Shown here: piece by piece, positions 16,707-24,891 of the stretch
Numbering within the stretch: the stretch's first letter is position 1
Layout: each line of letters opens with the position of its first letter
Assembly (NCBI GenBank): GCA_022703485.1
Contig: JAKLDO010000017.1
Coordinates: forward strand, 1-44,520
Direction of reading: 5' to 3'
Length of the DNA: 44,520 nt
DNA from: a bacterium
Lineage (GTDB): Bacteria; UBP6; UBA1177
The notes under the pieces: generated by a model
Database searches by the model: none
What the model was told of the DNA's origin: nothing
What the model saw: only the letters and a program-made list of their open reading frames with translations
Position numbers and translations under genes: made by a program

Positions 16707-17168
16707 TTATCTATTTGTAAGCTTTGCAAGTTTTCTTTTTATGTCTGTGATCGAATTTATTCCGTAGCGGCTGAGTATCTTGATAAGTCCCGATCCCCCG
16801 ATGGGAATGGCTTTCAGATATCCGAGCATTGTAAGTTTCATTATTCCTGTGTGTGCCGAGACAGAGATCTTTTCAATGTTGTCCTTATCAGTGAGTATGG
16901 AGGCTGAATTCACAATGAAATCGCGTGCATTTGAGGTTCCGGCCGAAAAAACGGACTGTACCGTCTCATAAGGTATGCTGACGGTCAGGTCGGGTCTGTC
17001 AGAAGAAGGGTTGAACCGGTTCACATTGATCTTTCCGGACGCCTTTGATACGAGAATGTCACATCCGTCACACATTATAACCCTTATTGATGCGCCGTTG
17101 CCAAGGGTCTGAAATGCTTCAACAGCACCTTTGTTACCAAGTATCAGTTCTTTAAAATTAGTTATCAT
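16707..17168 (-). CDS. Hypothetical protein, possible SCP2-like fold
   Basis: The 153-residue soluble protein begins MITNFKELIL. The central part, with ILVSKASGKINV and DLTVSIPYETVQSVFSAG, recalls SCP2-type sterol-carrier domains, where a strand with DxTxxxx precedes a helix that closes the lipid tunnel, but the match is weak. The C-terminal part is basic (KRKLAKLTNR). It lies 15 nt upstream of the FrzS-like gene in the same direction. If the SCP2 idea holds, it would be a second lipid-type protein in the operon with the ERG2-like gene. No firm function. Confidence 0.65.
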   Translation of the reverse strand: MITNFKELILGNKGAVEAFQTLGNGASIRVIMCDGCDILVSKASGKINVNRFNPSSDRPDLTVSIPYETVQSVFSAGTSNARDFIVNSASILTDKDNIEKISVSAHTGIMKLTMLGYLKAIPIGGSGLIKILSRYGINSITDIKRKLAKLTNR

Positions 17169-17232
17169 ATAATTGGTCCATTACACTATAGCTTGGGATT
17201 TTTAACATAACAGTATTTTTTTTGCAAGGAAA

Positions 17233-18036
17233 TTAAGAGTTTCTTCCGGTCATGAAATGTTTTTTTATCTCATTTTTCGGTATGTTGGGATATATCCTTG
17301 AAAGCAGAACAGATGCGTCTTTTGCTGAAAGCGGTGAAGCTTTAATCATATCAAGCAGTTGAGTGTCTATTTCCACAGTTTCTTTTTTTGCAATGGCAGG
17401 TTCCGCCACTACGGTGAACTCGCCTTTTTCCTTTATCTCCCTGCCGTCATATGCAAATATCTCCTCGAAGTGCTTGGTCAGCTCCCGCATTACAACAATT
17501 CTGCATTCTGCATCCTGAAGTTTTTTCACCAGATCTTTTATTCTTGTCGGCGCTTCATAAAATATCACAGGAAGCCCGTATGACAGGAACTTTCCGAGTG
17601 ATTCATCCCTTTCAGCCCCTTTTGACGGAAGAAAGCCTGCAAAAATGAAAGAATCTGACATCGCTCCTGAACTTGAAAAAGCAACTGCCGCGGCGCATGC
17701 GCCCGGAACCGGTATGACAGGTATGCCGTTATCGAGAGCGGCCCTTACAATGAACTTGCCGGGATCGCTTACTGCCGGAGTTCCGGCATCGCTCACAAGT
17801 GCAATGTTCTTTCCGTTCTTAAGTTCTTCAATATGGCCGTCAAGGAATTTCTTTTCGGTGAATTTGTGATAGGAAAGCACTTTTTTACTGATCCCGAGCA
17901 TTCCGAGAAGAGTTCCAGTGACCCTGCTGTCCTCGGCAAGAATAAGGTCACAGCTTTCAAGGACCTGTCTGGCTCTCTGAGTGATGTCGCCCATGTTGCC
18001 GATGGGCGTTGCCACGATGAAAAGGTTACCGCTCAT
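17233..18036 (-). CDS. rsmI: 16S rRNA (cytidine-1402-2'-O)-methyltransferase
   Basis: RsmI methylates the ribose of C1402 in the ribosomal P site using S-adenosylmethionine. The 267 residues show the tetrapyrrole-methylase-fold signatures of this family: LFIVATPIGNMGDIT, LILAEDSR, ALVSDAGTPAVSDPG and VPVPGACAA-type loop IPVPGACAAAVAFSSSG. Length is slightly short but normal. It follows yraN by 15 nt, the same rsmI-yraN pairing seen in many genomes. Confidence 0.96.
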   Translation of the reverse strand: MSGNLFIVATPIGNMGDITQRARQVLESCDLILAEDSRVTGTLLGMLGISKKVLSYHKFTEKKFLDGHIEELKNGKNIALVSDAGTPAVSDPGKFIVRAALDNGIPVIPVPGACAAAVAFSSSGAMSDSFIFAGFLPSKGAERDESLGKFLSYGLPVIFYEAPTRIKDLVKKLQDAECRIVVMRELTKHFEEIFAYDGREIKEKGEFTVVAEPAIAKKETVEIDTQLLDMIKASPLSAKDASVLLSRIYPNIPKNEIKKHFMTGRNS

Positions 18037-18051
18037 TTTTTATCTCCGGTC

Positions 18052-18435
18052 TCAGTGCGATCCGTCAGTATCAAAAGCGGCTTCAAGATAATCCATTTCA
18101 AAATCACCGGATCCGTTTCTTACAAGGGCCGCCACATCGAACCTGATGTTGTATGTCTGAAGGCAGATCCGCTTTTTCTGGATATAGTAAAGAGCCGTTT
18201 TTATTATGTGTTTTATTTTCTCAGGACCTATCGTTTCAAGAGGTGTCCCGCCATCCCAGAATGTTCTGTCCCAGCTTCTGACCTCGACAAAAGCGATCGT
18301 GTCTTCTATTTGAGCTATGATGTCAAGCTCTCCGCCGCGCATGAAAAAATTACGGTCGAGTATGGTGTAACCTCTTTCTTCGAGCCATTTTGCAGTGAAT
18401 TCTTCGGCCTGAGCTCCGTACTGTCTGGTGTTCAT
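18052..18435 (-). CDS. yraN: YraN-family (UPF0102) nuclease-fold protein
   Basis: The 127-residue protein has the family signature GxxAEExAxxxLxxxGYxIL (GAQAEEFTAKWLEERGYTIL) and RGGELDIIAQ...IAFVEVR, whose Asp and Glu-x-Arg resemble a restriction-endonuclease-like active site. Its exact role is not settled. Its ATG overlaps the smpB stop by 4 nt, so translation is coupled. Confidence 0.93.
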   Translation of the reverse strand: MNTRQYGAQAEEFTAKWLEERGYTILDRNFFMRGGELDIIAQIEDTIAFVEVRSWDRTFWDGGTPLETIGPEKIKHIIKTALYYIQKKRICLQTYNIRFDVAALVRNGSGDFEMDYLEAAFDTDGSH

Positions 18436-18890
18436 CTGTATTTTTCCGTGAACCTCTTTGAATCCCGTTCTATGTCCTTCTCTTTCAGGTCGGCCCTTTT
18501 GTCGTATGATGTTTTTCCACGGGCAAGCCCTATCGTCATTTTCGCCCTGCCGTTCTTCAGATAGATATCAATGGGAACGACTGTGAAACCGCGTTCTTTA
18601 ATTTTTGCATCCCATTTGAGAATGTCTCTTTTTCTAAGCAGAAGTTTCCGTTTTCTGTCCTCTTTGTGGTTCCAGATGTTGCCGGTCGCATAAGGTGCTA
18701 TCGAAAAACCTATGAGCCACATCTCGCCGTTTACGATATCGACGAAACTGTCACGGAAAGAGACATTTCCGTCCCTGATGGACTTGATCTCAGTTCCCAG
18801 AAGAACAATTCCGGACTCTATTTTATCGATTATCTCGTAGTTCCTGAATATCTTTTTATTTGTTGAAACTATTTTTATGCCGCCGCTCAT
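18432..18890 (-). CDS. smpB: SsrA-binding protein
   Basis: SmpB carries tmRNA into stalled ribosomes for trans-translation. The 152 residues include NKKIFRNYEI, LLGTEIKSIRDG, the KRKLLLRKRDI block and a basic tail starting KRADLKEKDIERD, all standard. GGAG ends 5 nt before the ATG at 18890; the adjacent ATG at 18893 is only 2 nt away and less likely. It leads an eight-gene minus-strand block. The tmRNA gene itself is not in the window. Confidence 0.96.
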   Translation of the reverse strand: MSGGIKIVSTNKKIFRNYEIIDKIESGIVLLGTEIKSIRDGNVSFRDSFVDIVNGEMWLIGFSIAPYATGNIWNHKEDRKRKLLLRKRDILKWDAKIKERGFTVVPIDIYLKNGRAKMTIGLARGKTSYDKRADLKEKDIERDSKRFTEKYR

Positions 18891-18935
18891 CATATCTCCG
18901 CATTCTGTTAGTATTAACTGGCGGTTTTCAGCAGT

Positions 18936-18963
18936 ATAATAATCATAACTGCCTGAATCGCAA
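18936..18963 (-). promoter_or_regulatory. Probable smpB promoter
   Basis: On the minus strand TTGCGA (18963-18958), 16 nt, TATTAT (18941-18936), about 46 nt before smpB. Each box has one or two mismatches from consensus; spacing is good. Confidence 0.5.
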
Positions 18964-19084
18964 GTTGCAGTTTCCGGTCATCGTTTATAAGGAATTCGAT
19001 GCCGAATATATAGGCGGCTCGTCCGCTTGCAATTCAACCTGTGACGGATACAATGAAGAGAATTGCGAAACGGATGGGTGGTAG
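18962..19084 (+). pseudogene. Possible remnant of a secreted cysteine-rich protein
   Basis: In the plus frame ending at the TAG 19082-19084 the sequence reads FPVIVYKEFDAEYIGGSS and then ACNSTCDGYNEENCETDGW. The spaced cysteines resemble the ends of extracellular Cys-rich repeats. There is no credible start or signal peptide, and the smpB promoter overlaps. It may equally be chance; the region otherwise holds only that promoter and the repeat at 19086-19170. Confidence 0.2.
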
Positions 19085-19085
19085 A

Positions 19086-19170
19086 CCTCACCCTGAATCC
19101 CTCTCCTAAAGGAAAGGAACTTTAATCAAGCCCTTCCCCTTTAGGGGCAAGGGTTGGGATGGGGTTAATT
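19086..19170. repeat. Hairpin-rich dispersed repeat upstream of Asp-rich lipoprotein 1
   Basis: CCCTGAATCCCTCTCC is followed by a hairpin at 19131-19153 (arms CCCTTCCCCT and AGGGGCAAGGG, one bulge, TT loop) and GGGTTGGGATGGGGTT. The same words, in inverted order, occur at 42464-42515, and similar C-rich/G-rich hairpins at 40685-40804. It ends just before the ribosome site of the 19183 gene. Confidence 0.65.
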
Positions 19171-19182
19171 AAGGAGGATTTT

Positions 19183-20796
19183 ATGCGTAATATATTAATC
19201 ATATTGCTTCTGTTTCTTTTCTGGTCATGTACTTCCTGTAACGGTAATAATCCGAAAAACGACAGTGACAGTCTTGCGGATAATGACACAAAGAACGATA
19301 TTGATTCAGTCAGGACCGACAAAGACATTGATGACTTGTCCGACGACCCGTCCGACGAAGTTTTAACGGAGTCGGATGATGAATGGGAAAGGGATGTTGA
19401 AATTCCCGATATGAGCGGTAATCCATACTGGGAAGAGTACTCTGATTCAGATAAGAACATTGCATATTATTATTACGGCGATAAACCCGTCAAGTCATCA
19501 GACCCCGAAGATGTAAAAGCACTTTGGTCGAAAGTATGCGGGGGTGATATGTGCGAAGAATGCACCCCTGCGCCGTATGATCAGTGTTCTGAAAACTATG
19601 CTTTTGAATCAATAATGGTAAATGGAACTGGCGATTATTTTTCAAAAAAAGCATCTGAAGCCGGAAAGTTTCAGTGTGATGCTCTGCTTACAGCCGGATG
19701 GTGGTATGCAAGTGACATCGCAAATACGGTTCTTTTTAATGAAGTTGATGGAAAGATTTTATCTGCAATGCAAAATGGTACTACATCCTGGCAGGGTGGC
19801 GGAGCATACGCCTACGACATAAATACCCGGAAAGTTGAAAGGATAGGTCGAGGGTATATGGATGGGTGGCAGAACAGAAAATACTATTTTGTTTCAACAT
19901 ATGATCAACGTATAGACTCAGATTATCCTGATAGTCCATATTACGGTCCGAAAAATAGACATCTTCTGTATTATGATAAGGAGCTTAACAAATACGGATA
20001 TGCCTTGAAGTTTGCAGAAACACCGTCGGAACTTGTGGATGTGAGAGCAAGTGAGACATATCTTTTTATGAGTGCATATTTTGGCGGTGATGCAACAGAT
20101 ATGAGACTTCTTTACACAAAGATTGGTGAGTGGAATAAATGGAAAGAACTGACATATAAAAAGGACACTCTTTACGGATCAGAGAGAAGGGCGGGATATC
20201 CTTCGATGATTGACAGTTTTGTGGTGTATTTTGATTATGATATTCAGGTTCAGTTCTGTGATCTTTCAAAAGGCGATGCCGGATGTTTTAAAGTATCAAG
20301 AGAAGATGAATACGGAAGATATCCTCTTCTTAAAGATAAAAACACAGTTATTTACTCTTCACAGGAAACAACAGGTGACAAAAAAGTAAGACTGGTTATG
20401 GCTGACATAACGAATAAAAGTGATATAAAATATACAGTTTTGTACGAGTGGTCGGAATTAAACTCCATTCAGGCAGGCGATTTTGATGAAAAACATATTC
20501 TGTTCATGAGAAAATATTCAAATGGCGGAACAACAGATGTCAAAGACACATGTTTATACAGATTCAAAGATGGAAAAGTTGTTTGCATGGAAGAGCCGTT
20601 TGATCTCAAAATAATTAAAGATTCCGGTTATCTTTATAATCATGTTTATGTTTTCCAAAGCAAAGAGGAACTCGTCGTAAGAGATCTTGAATGTTACTGC
20701 GACTTCTATCCCGCAAAATGTCCATTATCTGATTACACACCAAACACCGAAAAACCAAAGAAACCATGGGGATTCGATTGGAAACCGGGGAGTTGA
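19183..20796 (+). CDS. Asp-rich lipoprotein, paralogue 1
   Basis: The 537-residue protein opens MRNILIILLLFLFWSC, a lipoprotein signal, then an acidic linker (NDSDSLADNDTKND, DDPSDEVLTESDDE) to about residue 75 and a large secreted domain. That domain holds repeated short YDxxxxKVERIG-, LLYYDKELNKYG- and DMRLLYTKIGEW-like units, suggesting a beta-propeller of the TolB/WD kind. The C-terminus has LVVRDLECYCDFYPAKCPL. The gene at 40818 shares the N-terminus, the ECYC ending and the exact length of 1614 nt. AAGGAGG lies 5 nt before the ATG at 19183; the in-frame ATG at 19159 lies inside the repeat. Function unknown; probably a cell-surface protein. Confidence 0.8.
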   Translation: MRNILIILLLFLFWSCTSCNGNNPKNDSDSLADNDTKNDIDSVRTDKDIDDLSDDPSDEVLTESDDEWERDVEIPDMSGNPYWEEYSDSDKNIAYYYYGDKPVKSSDPEDVKALWSKVCGGDMCEECTPAPYDQCSENYAFESIMVNGTGDYFSKKASEAGKFQCDALLTAGWWYASDIANTVLFNEVDGKILSAMQNGTTSWQGGGAYAYDINTRKVERIGRGYMDGWQNRKYYFVSTYDQRIDSDYPDSPYYGPKNRHLLYYDKELNKYGYALKFAETPSELVDVRASETYLFMSAYFGGDATDMRLLYTKIGEWNKWKELTYKKDTLYGSERRAGYPSMIDSFVVYFDYDIQVQFCDLSKGDAGCFKVSREDEYGRYPLLKDKNTVIYSSQETTGDKKVRLVMADITNKSDIKYTVLYEWSELNSIQAGDFDEKHILFMRKYSNGGTTDVKDTCLYRFKDGKVVCMEEPFDLKIIKDSGYLYNHVYVFQSKEELVVRDLECYCDFYPAKCPLSDYTPNTEKPKKPWGFDWKPGS

Positions 20797-20811
20797 TCTA
20801 ATCCGTATCAA

Positions 20812-21792
20812 TTAAAAACATGAATCAAAAAATAACTGTCTGCATCTTTTCAGCCGCTCTTTTCTATCCGGTTTTTCAGGTGACGGATGGGTCGAGTTTG
20901 TGAAAAAAGCTGACACATTTTCTGTTTCAGGGTCAATGAGTACCGCTGTTCCTGTAAAACCGAGGTGTCCGATCAAATTTTTCTGTGCATTCTTTCCGTA
21001 ATTGGAATCAGTTCCCGACGGTCTGTCAAATCCTGCGAAATCAAGTTCCGTTCCGGTTTTCATGAACCATTCTTTTCCAATCAGGGTTTTGAAATATGAA
21101 ACTGTGTCAGCAACGCTTGCAAAAAGTCCGGCGTGTCCCGTCATGCCTCCCAGAAAATAGCAGTTTTCATCTTCTACTGTCCCGTCCGGGAATCCGCTGC
21201 GCAATTTTGAAAAAGCTGTGGAGGGAACTTTTTTAACCGGATTAAAGGTGATATCTGAAGAGATGCAGTTCTCTTTTTTAAAGTCATCAAAGATCTTATC
21301 GAGGTTCTTTCCGTGGACCTTTTCGAGAATGAACCCGAGCAGAATATAGTTCAAGTCACTGTAAAGATAGGTCTTTTCGTTTCTTTTGCTGTTGTCTATA
21401 ATTTCTGTTACGGCTTTTTTTCTATCATTTATGTCTGTTAAATTCCCTGCAAGTTCATAAAAAGGGAGCCATGCCTGAAATCCTGAGGTGTGGCTCAGAA
21501 GTTCAAAGACGGTCACTTCACTTTTAAACCCTGATATCAGATCCCTGACATGAGTGTCAGGTGACAGTTCTTTTTTTGAAAAAAGTGAATAAAACAAGGG
21601 AGCTGTAAGAACTATTTTTGTTATGGACGCTATGTCGAAAGGGGTTTCACTGTTTATTTTTTCAGTAGTTTGAAAACTGAAGGTCCCTGTATGTCCGCCA
21701 TTGAACTGGCAGGCTGAAAAAAGACCCTTTTCCATTTCAGATGATATCAGTTCCAGGAATGCGGCACCGTCTTTCAAATTATGCCCCGTCAT
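20812..21792 (-). CDS. Beta-lactamase-fold serine hydrolase (class C / penicillin-binding type)
   Basis: The 326-residue protein has the SxxK motif as SITK in DIASITKIVL, a YSxLNY block (YSDLNYILLGFIL) in the place of YxN, LLSHTSGFQAW and GHLGFTGT as the third (HxG) box. These are typical of esterase/D-aminopeptidase-like members of the family rather than of true resistance enzymes. No signal peptide is visible, so it appears cytoplasmic. It faces the Asp-rich lipoprotein gene, with 15 nt between the stops, and is divergent from rpmH. Confidence 0.88.
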   Translation of the reverse strand: MTGHNLKDGAAFLELISSEMEKGLFSACQFNGGHTGTFSFQTTEKINSETPFDIASITKIVLTAPLFYSLFSKKELSPDTHVRDLISGFKSEVTVFELLSHTSGFQAWLPFYELAGNLTDINDRKKAVTEIIDNSKRNEKTYLYSDLNYILLGFILEKVHGKNLDKIFDDFKKENCISSDITFNPVKKVPSTAFSKLRSGFPDGTVEDENCYFLGGMTGHAGLFASVADTVSYFKTLIGKEWFMKTGTELDFAGFDRPSGTDSNYGKNAQKNLIGHLGFTGTAVLIDPETENVSAFFTNSTHPSPEKPDRKERLKRCRQLFFDSCF

Positions 21793-21853
21793 TAAAAAAG
21801 CCTGCCTATCATACTGATTTTTTTTGGGATTTTAAAGTTTTTAACCTTAATAT

Positions 21854-21881
21854 TTGACAAGAGATATTTCATGAGTATATT
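21854..21881 (+). promoter_or_regulatory. Promoter of rpmH-rnpA-yidD-yidC
   Basis: A perfect TTGACA (21854-21859), 16 nt, TATATT (21876-21881), about 47 nt ahead of the rpmH start. This is the strongest promoter seen in the window. The surrounding 136-nt gap shows no DnaA boxes that I can find. Confidence 0.75.
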
Positions 21882-21928
21882 TTCCCGAGTTTTTTGAGGT
21901 ACTTTTAAGTTTTGTTGAGGAGTGAGCT

Positions 21929-22078
21929 ATGAAAAGGACATATCAGCCAAGTAAAATTTCAAGAAAGAGAACTCACGGTTTCAGAAAAAGAATGAGAACT
22001 GCTGACGGCAGAAAGATCATAAAGGCACGCAGAAAGAAAGGAAGAAAGACTCTCTCTGTAACAATTTACGAAAAGTAG
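21929..22078 (+). CDS. rpmH: 50S ribosomal protein L34
   Basis: The 49-residue protein reads [20 protein letters not shown] and continues with [19 protein letters not shown], the conserved L34 sequence. GAGGAG lies before the ATG. It is too short for most ORF cut-offs but certain. It is followed by rnpA, as in nearly all bacteria. Confidence 0.98.
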   Translation: MKRTYQPSKISRKRTHGFRKRMRTADGRKIIKARRKKGRKTLSVTIYEK

Positions 22079-22093
22079 TCCTCAACAAATTCT

Positions 22094-22435
22094 TTGAGCT
22101 TTTCATTTTCAAAACAGGACAGGATCAGAAAAGGCCGTGAATATACCGGTCTTAAAATGTCCGGAAAAGTCTTTAAGACAAAGCTTCTTGTTTTTAATTT
22201 CAATCCATCCGAAAGATCAAGGCTCGGCGTGATCGTTACAAAAAAAGTTGGAAATTCTGTTGTAAGGAACAGAGTTAAAAGGTGGATAAAAGAAGTGTTC
22301 AGGCTCGAAAGACAGACCTTGGCAAGGCCGCTGGATGTAGTGATAATACCCAGAAGAAGCGACATGTCTTTTGGCGGAATAAAAAAGGATTTCCAGTTCT
22401 TTGCGGGAAAACAGAATGAAATTTCTCCTGATTAA
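22094..22435 (+). CDS. rnpA: Ribonuclease P protein component
   Basis: RnpA assists the RNase P RNA in cutting tRNA leaders. The 113 residues carry RIRKGREY near the start and the signature [20 protein letters not shown] followed by [10 protein letters not shown], matching the RNR motif. The start appears to be TTG at 22094: the only upstream codons in frame before the rpmH stop give no ATG or GTG, and the next ATG would delete the conserved N-terminus. No clear ribosome site precedes it, so coupling to rpmH is likely. Confidence 0.94.
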   Translation: MSFSFSKQDRIRKGREYTGLKMSGKVFKTKLLVFNFNPSERSRLGVIVTKKVGNSVVRNRVKRWIKEVFRLERQTLARPLDVVIIPRRSDMSFGGIKKDFQFFAGKQNEISPD

Positions 22436-22628
22436 GCTGATAAGAGTATATCAGGCCGCTCTGTCACCTTATTTCGGCAGAAGCTGCAGATTTCATCCGA
22501 CATGTTCACAGTACATGATAGATGCGATAGAGAAAAAAGGTGTTGTAAAAGGGATTTTTCTTGGATTATGGAGAATTTTAAGGTGTAATCCGTGGAACAG
22601 GAATTGCGGTTACGATCCTGTAGAATGA
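22416..22628 (+). CDS. yidD: YidD membrane protein insertion efficiency factor
   Basis: The 70-residue protein has the family core: [35 protein letters not shown] and a C-terminal [13 protein letters not shown]. It helps insertion of membrane proteins together with YidC. The ATG at 22416 overlaps rnpA by 20 nt; a TTG at 22401 is a longer, less likely start. The order rnpA-yidD-yidC is standard. Confidence 0.95.
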   Translation: MKFLLIKLIRVYQAALSPYFGRSCRFHPTCSQYMIDAIEKKGVVKGIFLGLWRILRCNPWNRNCGYDPVE

Positions 22629-22641
22629 ATGGAGTCATAAA

Positions 22642-24216
22642 ATGGAAAACAAAAATTTCATCATAGCGGTGGTCCTTTCAGTCGCTGTAATGTTCATCTG
22701 GTCCGAATTCTTTGCTCCGAAACCTCAAAAAAGTCCGGTCCCTCAGGAAACCTCAGAGCAGGCAGCCCGGACTGCTGAACCTGCCAAACCCGCTCAGCCC
22801 GTCCAACCCGCTCAGCCTGCACCAGTCCAGCCCGCCCGGACAGCAGGGATCTCACACCCCGAGAAAACAGGCACTATAAAAAACGATTCTCTTGAATTCG
22901 CTTTCACATCAAAAGGGGGAAAAATATCCACCGCAAAGATAATAAAAGAGAAATATGTCTCTAAAAATGTGGATCTTGCACAGGCTGTGCCGAAGGAAAG
23001 CGCAGTTCCCGAAATGAGCTCCGTTTTCGGCGGTGAACCTGATTATGCACTGGAAAGCGTTTCAGACAGGTCTGTCGAGTTCAAATATGAAAATGAAGGT
23101 ATCATCGAAACAAAGAAAATAGCTCTGGAAGACAATTTCAAAACAGTTTTTTCAAAAACCGTTTTTAACAATGGAACTTCAAATATTTCTTGGACCCCGC
23201 AGCTCACTTTCACTTCGCAGTTTGAGAATGCCAGTCTTTTTTCGGCTTATGCCAGACAGTTCGGTATTGTTATTCAGAAAGCTGACAGAACTTTTGAAGA
23301 ATGCACGGATAATGACGATATCAATGAATTCATAGGTGCCGGAAGCGATGTGGACTGGATCGGTCTGAATTACGGATATTTTCTTTTCGGTGTCATTTCC
23401 GGAGATGAACTGTTAAATGCATCTGCTTCCATTGATTCAGACAAGAACATCTCCAGGTTCACGGTATCGAGAAAAAGTGTTGTAATAGAGCCCGGTAAAA
23501 GTTATACGGCAGATTTCAATGTGTATTACGGAACAAAAGAAAGAGAGCTCCTTCTCAACGAGAACAAAGGTCTTGAAAAGGCGGTCACTTTCGGATGGAC
23601 CGGATTCCTTGCAGAGCCGCTCCTTCTTGCATTGAACTTCTTTTACGGTTTCATCGGTAATTACGGACTTGCGATAATACTTCTTACGATAATTGTGAAA
23701 CTTCTCCTTTTCCCCCTTTCGAACGCAAGTTACAAATCAATGAACAAAATGAGACTGCTTCAGCCCAAGGTCAAGGAGCTTCAGGAAAAATACAAGAAGG
23801 ACAAGGAGACGATGAACAAAGAGATGATGCTCCTTTATCAGAAAGAGGGTGTGAATCCGCTTGGAGGATGCCTTCCGATGTTCATTCAGATGCCTGTTTA
23901 CATAGCATTGTACTATATGATCCAGAATGCGGTCGAACTTTATAATGCCCCGTTCCTTCCTTTCTGGTTAACTGACCTTTCTGAAAAGGACCCGTTCTTC
24001 ATAATCCCCGTTTCACTCGGGCTTCTGATGTTTTTTCAGACAAAAATGACACCTCAGACGACAGACAACATGCAGATGAAGGTGATGATGTACACAATGC
24101 CTGTTGTTTTCACATGGATCTCGCTCCTGCTGCCGAGCGGCATGACACTTTACTGGTTTGTCAACACCCTTCTTGGTATAGCACAGCAGATGTATGTAAA
24201 TAAGAAATATTCCTGA
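22642..24216 (+). CDS. yidC: Membrane protein insertase YidC
   Basis: The 524-residue protein is the Gram-negative type. It has an N-terminal helix (about 5-20), a Pro/Ala/Gln-rich linker (about 30-70, with repeats of PAQP type), a large periplasmic domain (about 75-310) and the conserved five-helix insertase core, with NFFYGFIGNYGLAIILLTI, KMRLLQPKVKELQEKYKKD and NPLGGCLPMFIQMPVYIALY. It starts 13 nt after yidD. Its stop directly abuts the stop of the convergent amidase gene. Confidence 0.97.
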   Translation: MENKNFIIAVVLSVAVMFIWSEFFAPKPQKSPVPQETSEQAARTAEPAKPAQPVQPAQPAPVQPARTAGISHPEKTGTIKNDSLEFAFTSKGGKISTAKIIKEKYVSKNVDLAQAVPKESAVPEMSSVFGGEPDYALESVSDRSVEFKYENEGIIETKKIALEDNFKTVFSKTVFNNGTSNISWTPQLTFTSQFENASLFSAYARQFGIVIQKADRTFEECTDNDDINEFIGAGSDVDWIGLNYGYFLFGVISGDELLNASASIDSDKNISRFTVSRKSVVIEPGKSYTADFNVYYGTKERELLLNENKGLEKAVTFGWTGFLAEPLLLALNFFYGFIGNYGLAIILLTIIVKLLLFPLSNASYKSMNKMRLLQPKVKELQEKYKKDKETMNKEMMLLYQKEGVNPLGGCLPMFIQMPVYIALYYMIQNAVELYNAPFLPFWLTDLSEKDPFFIIPVSLGLLMFFQTKMTPQTTDNMQMKVMMYTMPVVFTWISLLLPSGMTLYWFVNTLLGIAQQMYVNKKYS

Positions 24217-24891
24217 TCAGTAGCATTTTTCCTGAGAACTTTTCACAAGAACTTCATAGATAAGCTGTGACATGTCGTTGATGAAACCGCTGTTCTCTAT
24301 GCATGCCCTGTCATCCGGAGATGTTAAATAGCCGGCTTCAAGAAGGAGCCCCGGAGCTGTCGTGGCATCGAAGATAAGCAGATCGTGCTTCTGAGTGAAC
24401 ATGTTGAAAGACATTTTATATGTGTTGAAAAGGGCGCTTTTCAGGTAAAGCTCTTTGAAAATGGAACCGTAGTGAAAAGAGCAGTTCGCCCTGTGATAGT
24501 CCTTTATCATTTTGCCGCTGTCTGAAGAAAGATCGTCTCCGGGGTAATAGATCTCGAACCCGCGGTTTGTCGTAAGAAAGCTCTGACTGTTGAAATGGAT
24601 AGAGATGAAAAGATCAGGCTTGACGCTCTCTATAAGTTCAGCCCTCTGTTTTAAAGGCACTTCTTTATCCGATGTCCTTGTGAGGACCGCATTGATGTTT
24701 TTTCCGGCAAGCAGATTCTTAAGTTTCAGCGCGATGGAAAGGGTCAGTTCGTGCTCTTCAAGATTTCCATATACAGCGCCTTTGTTTGAACCTCCGTGTC
24801 CCGGATCGATAAGAACGGTGAATCTGTTCTGTGCAAAAAGGTTTGAATATAAAAGAAACAGTACAATGAATATTACAGGTCTTAAGGTCAT
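24217..24891 (-). CDS. N-acetylmuramoyl-L-alanine amidase (Amidase_3)
   Basis: This zinc amidase cleaves the bond between MurNAc and L-Ala in peptidoglycan. The 224 residues begin with a signal peptide (to about Ala20), then LIDPGHGG with zinc ligand His32, Glu46 in the EEHELTLSIA helix, SIHFNS with the third ligand, and the catalytic Glu of LLEAGYLTS. There is no AMIN or cell-wall binding domain, so it is a minimal amidase. Its start overlaps parB by 4 nt. It occupies a place where this gene cluster in other bacteria usually has jag, mnmE or rsmG. Confidence 0.92.
   Translation of the reverse strand: MTLRPVIFIVLFLLYSNLFAQNRFTVLIDPGHGGSNKGAVYGNLEEHELTLSIALKLKNLLAGKNINAVLTRTSDKEVPLKQRAELIESVKPDLFISIHFNSQSFLTTNRGFEIYYPGDDLSSDSGKMIKDYHRANCSFHYGSIFKELYLKSALFNTYKMSFNMFTQKHDLLIFDATTAPGLLLEAGYLTSPDDRACIENSGFINDMSQLIYEVLVKSSQEKCY

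Noticed and set aside
17833-18564. 243-codon plus-strand open frame across rsmI, yraN and smpB
   Set aside because: Lies opposite three well-supported genes, has no ribosome site and no recognisable family.
19086-19170. Interpreting the hairpin repeats as a CRISPR array or an attachment site
   Set aside because: No regular spacers, no cas, integrase or transposase genes in the window; the copies are imperfect and in both orientations.
20812-21792. Reading the beta-lactamase-fold gene as an antibiotic-resistance gene
   Set aside because: No signal peptide, and the second motif is YSD rather than YAN/YSN; more like a cytoplasmic esterase or peptidase.
21793-21928. Replication origin in front of rpmH
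   Set aside because: The 136-nt gap has a good promoter but no DnaA boxes that I can find, and no dnaA lies alongside.
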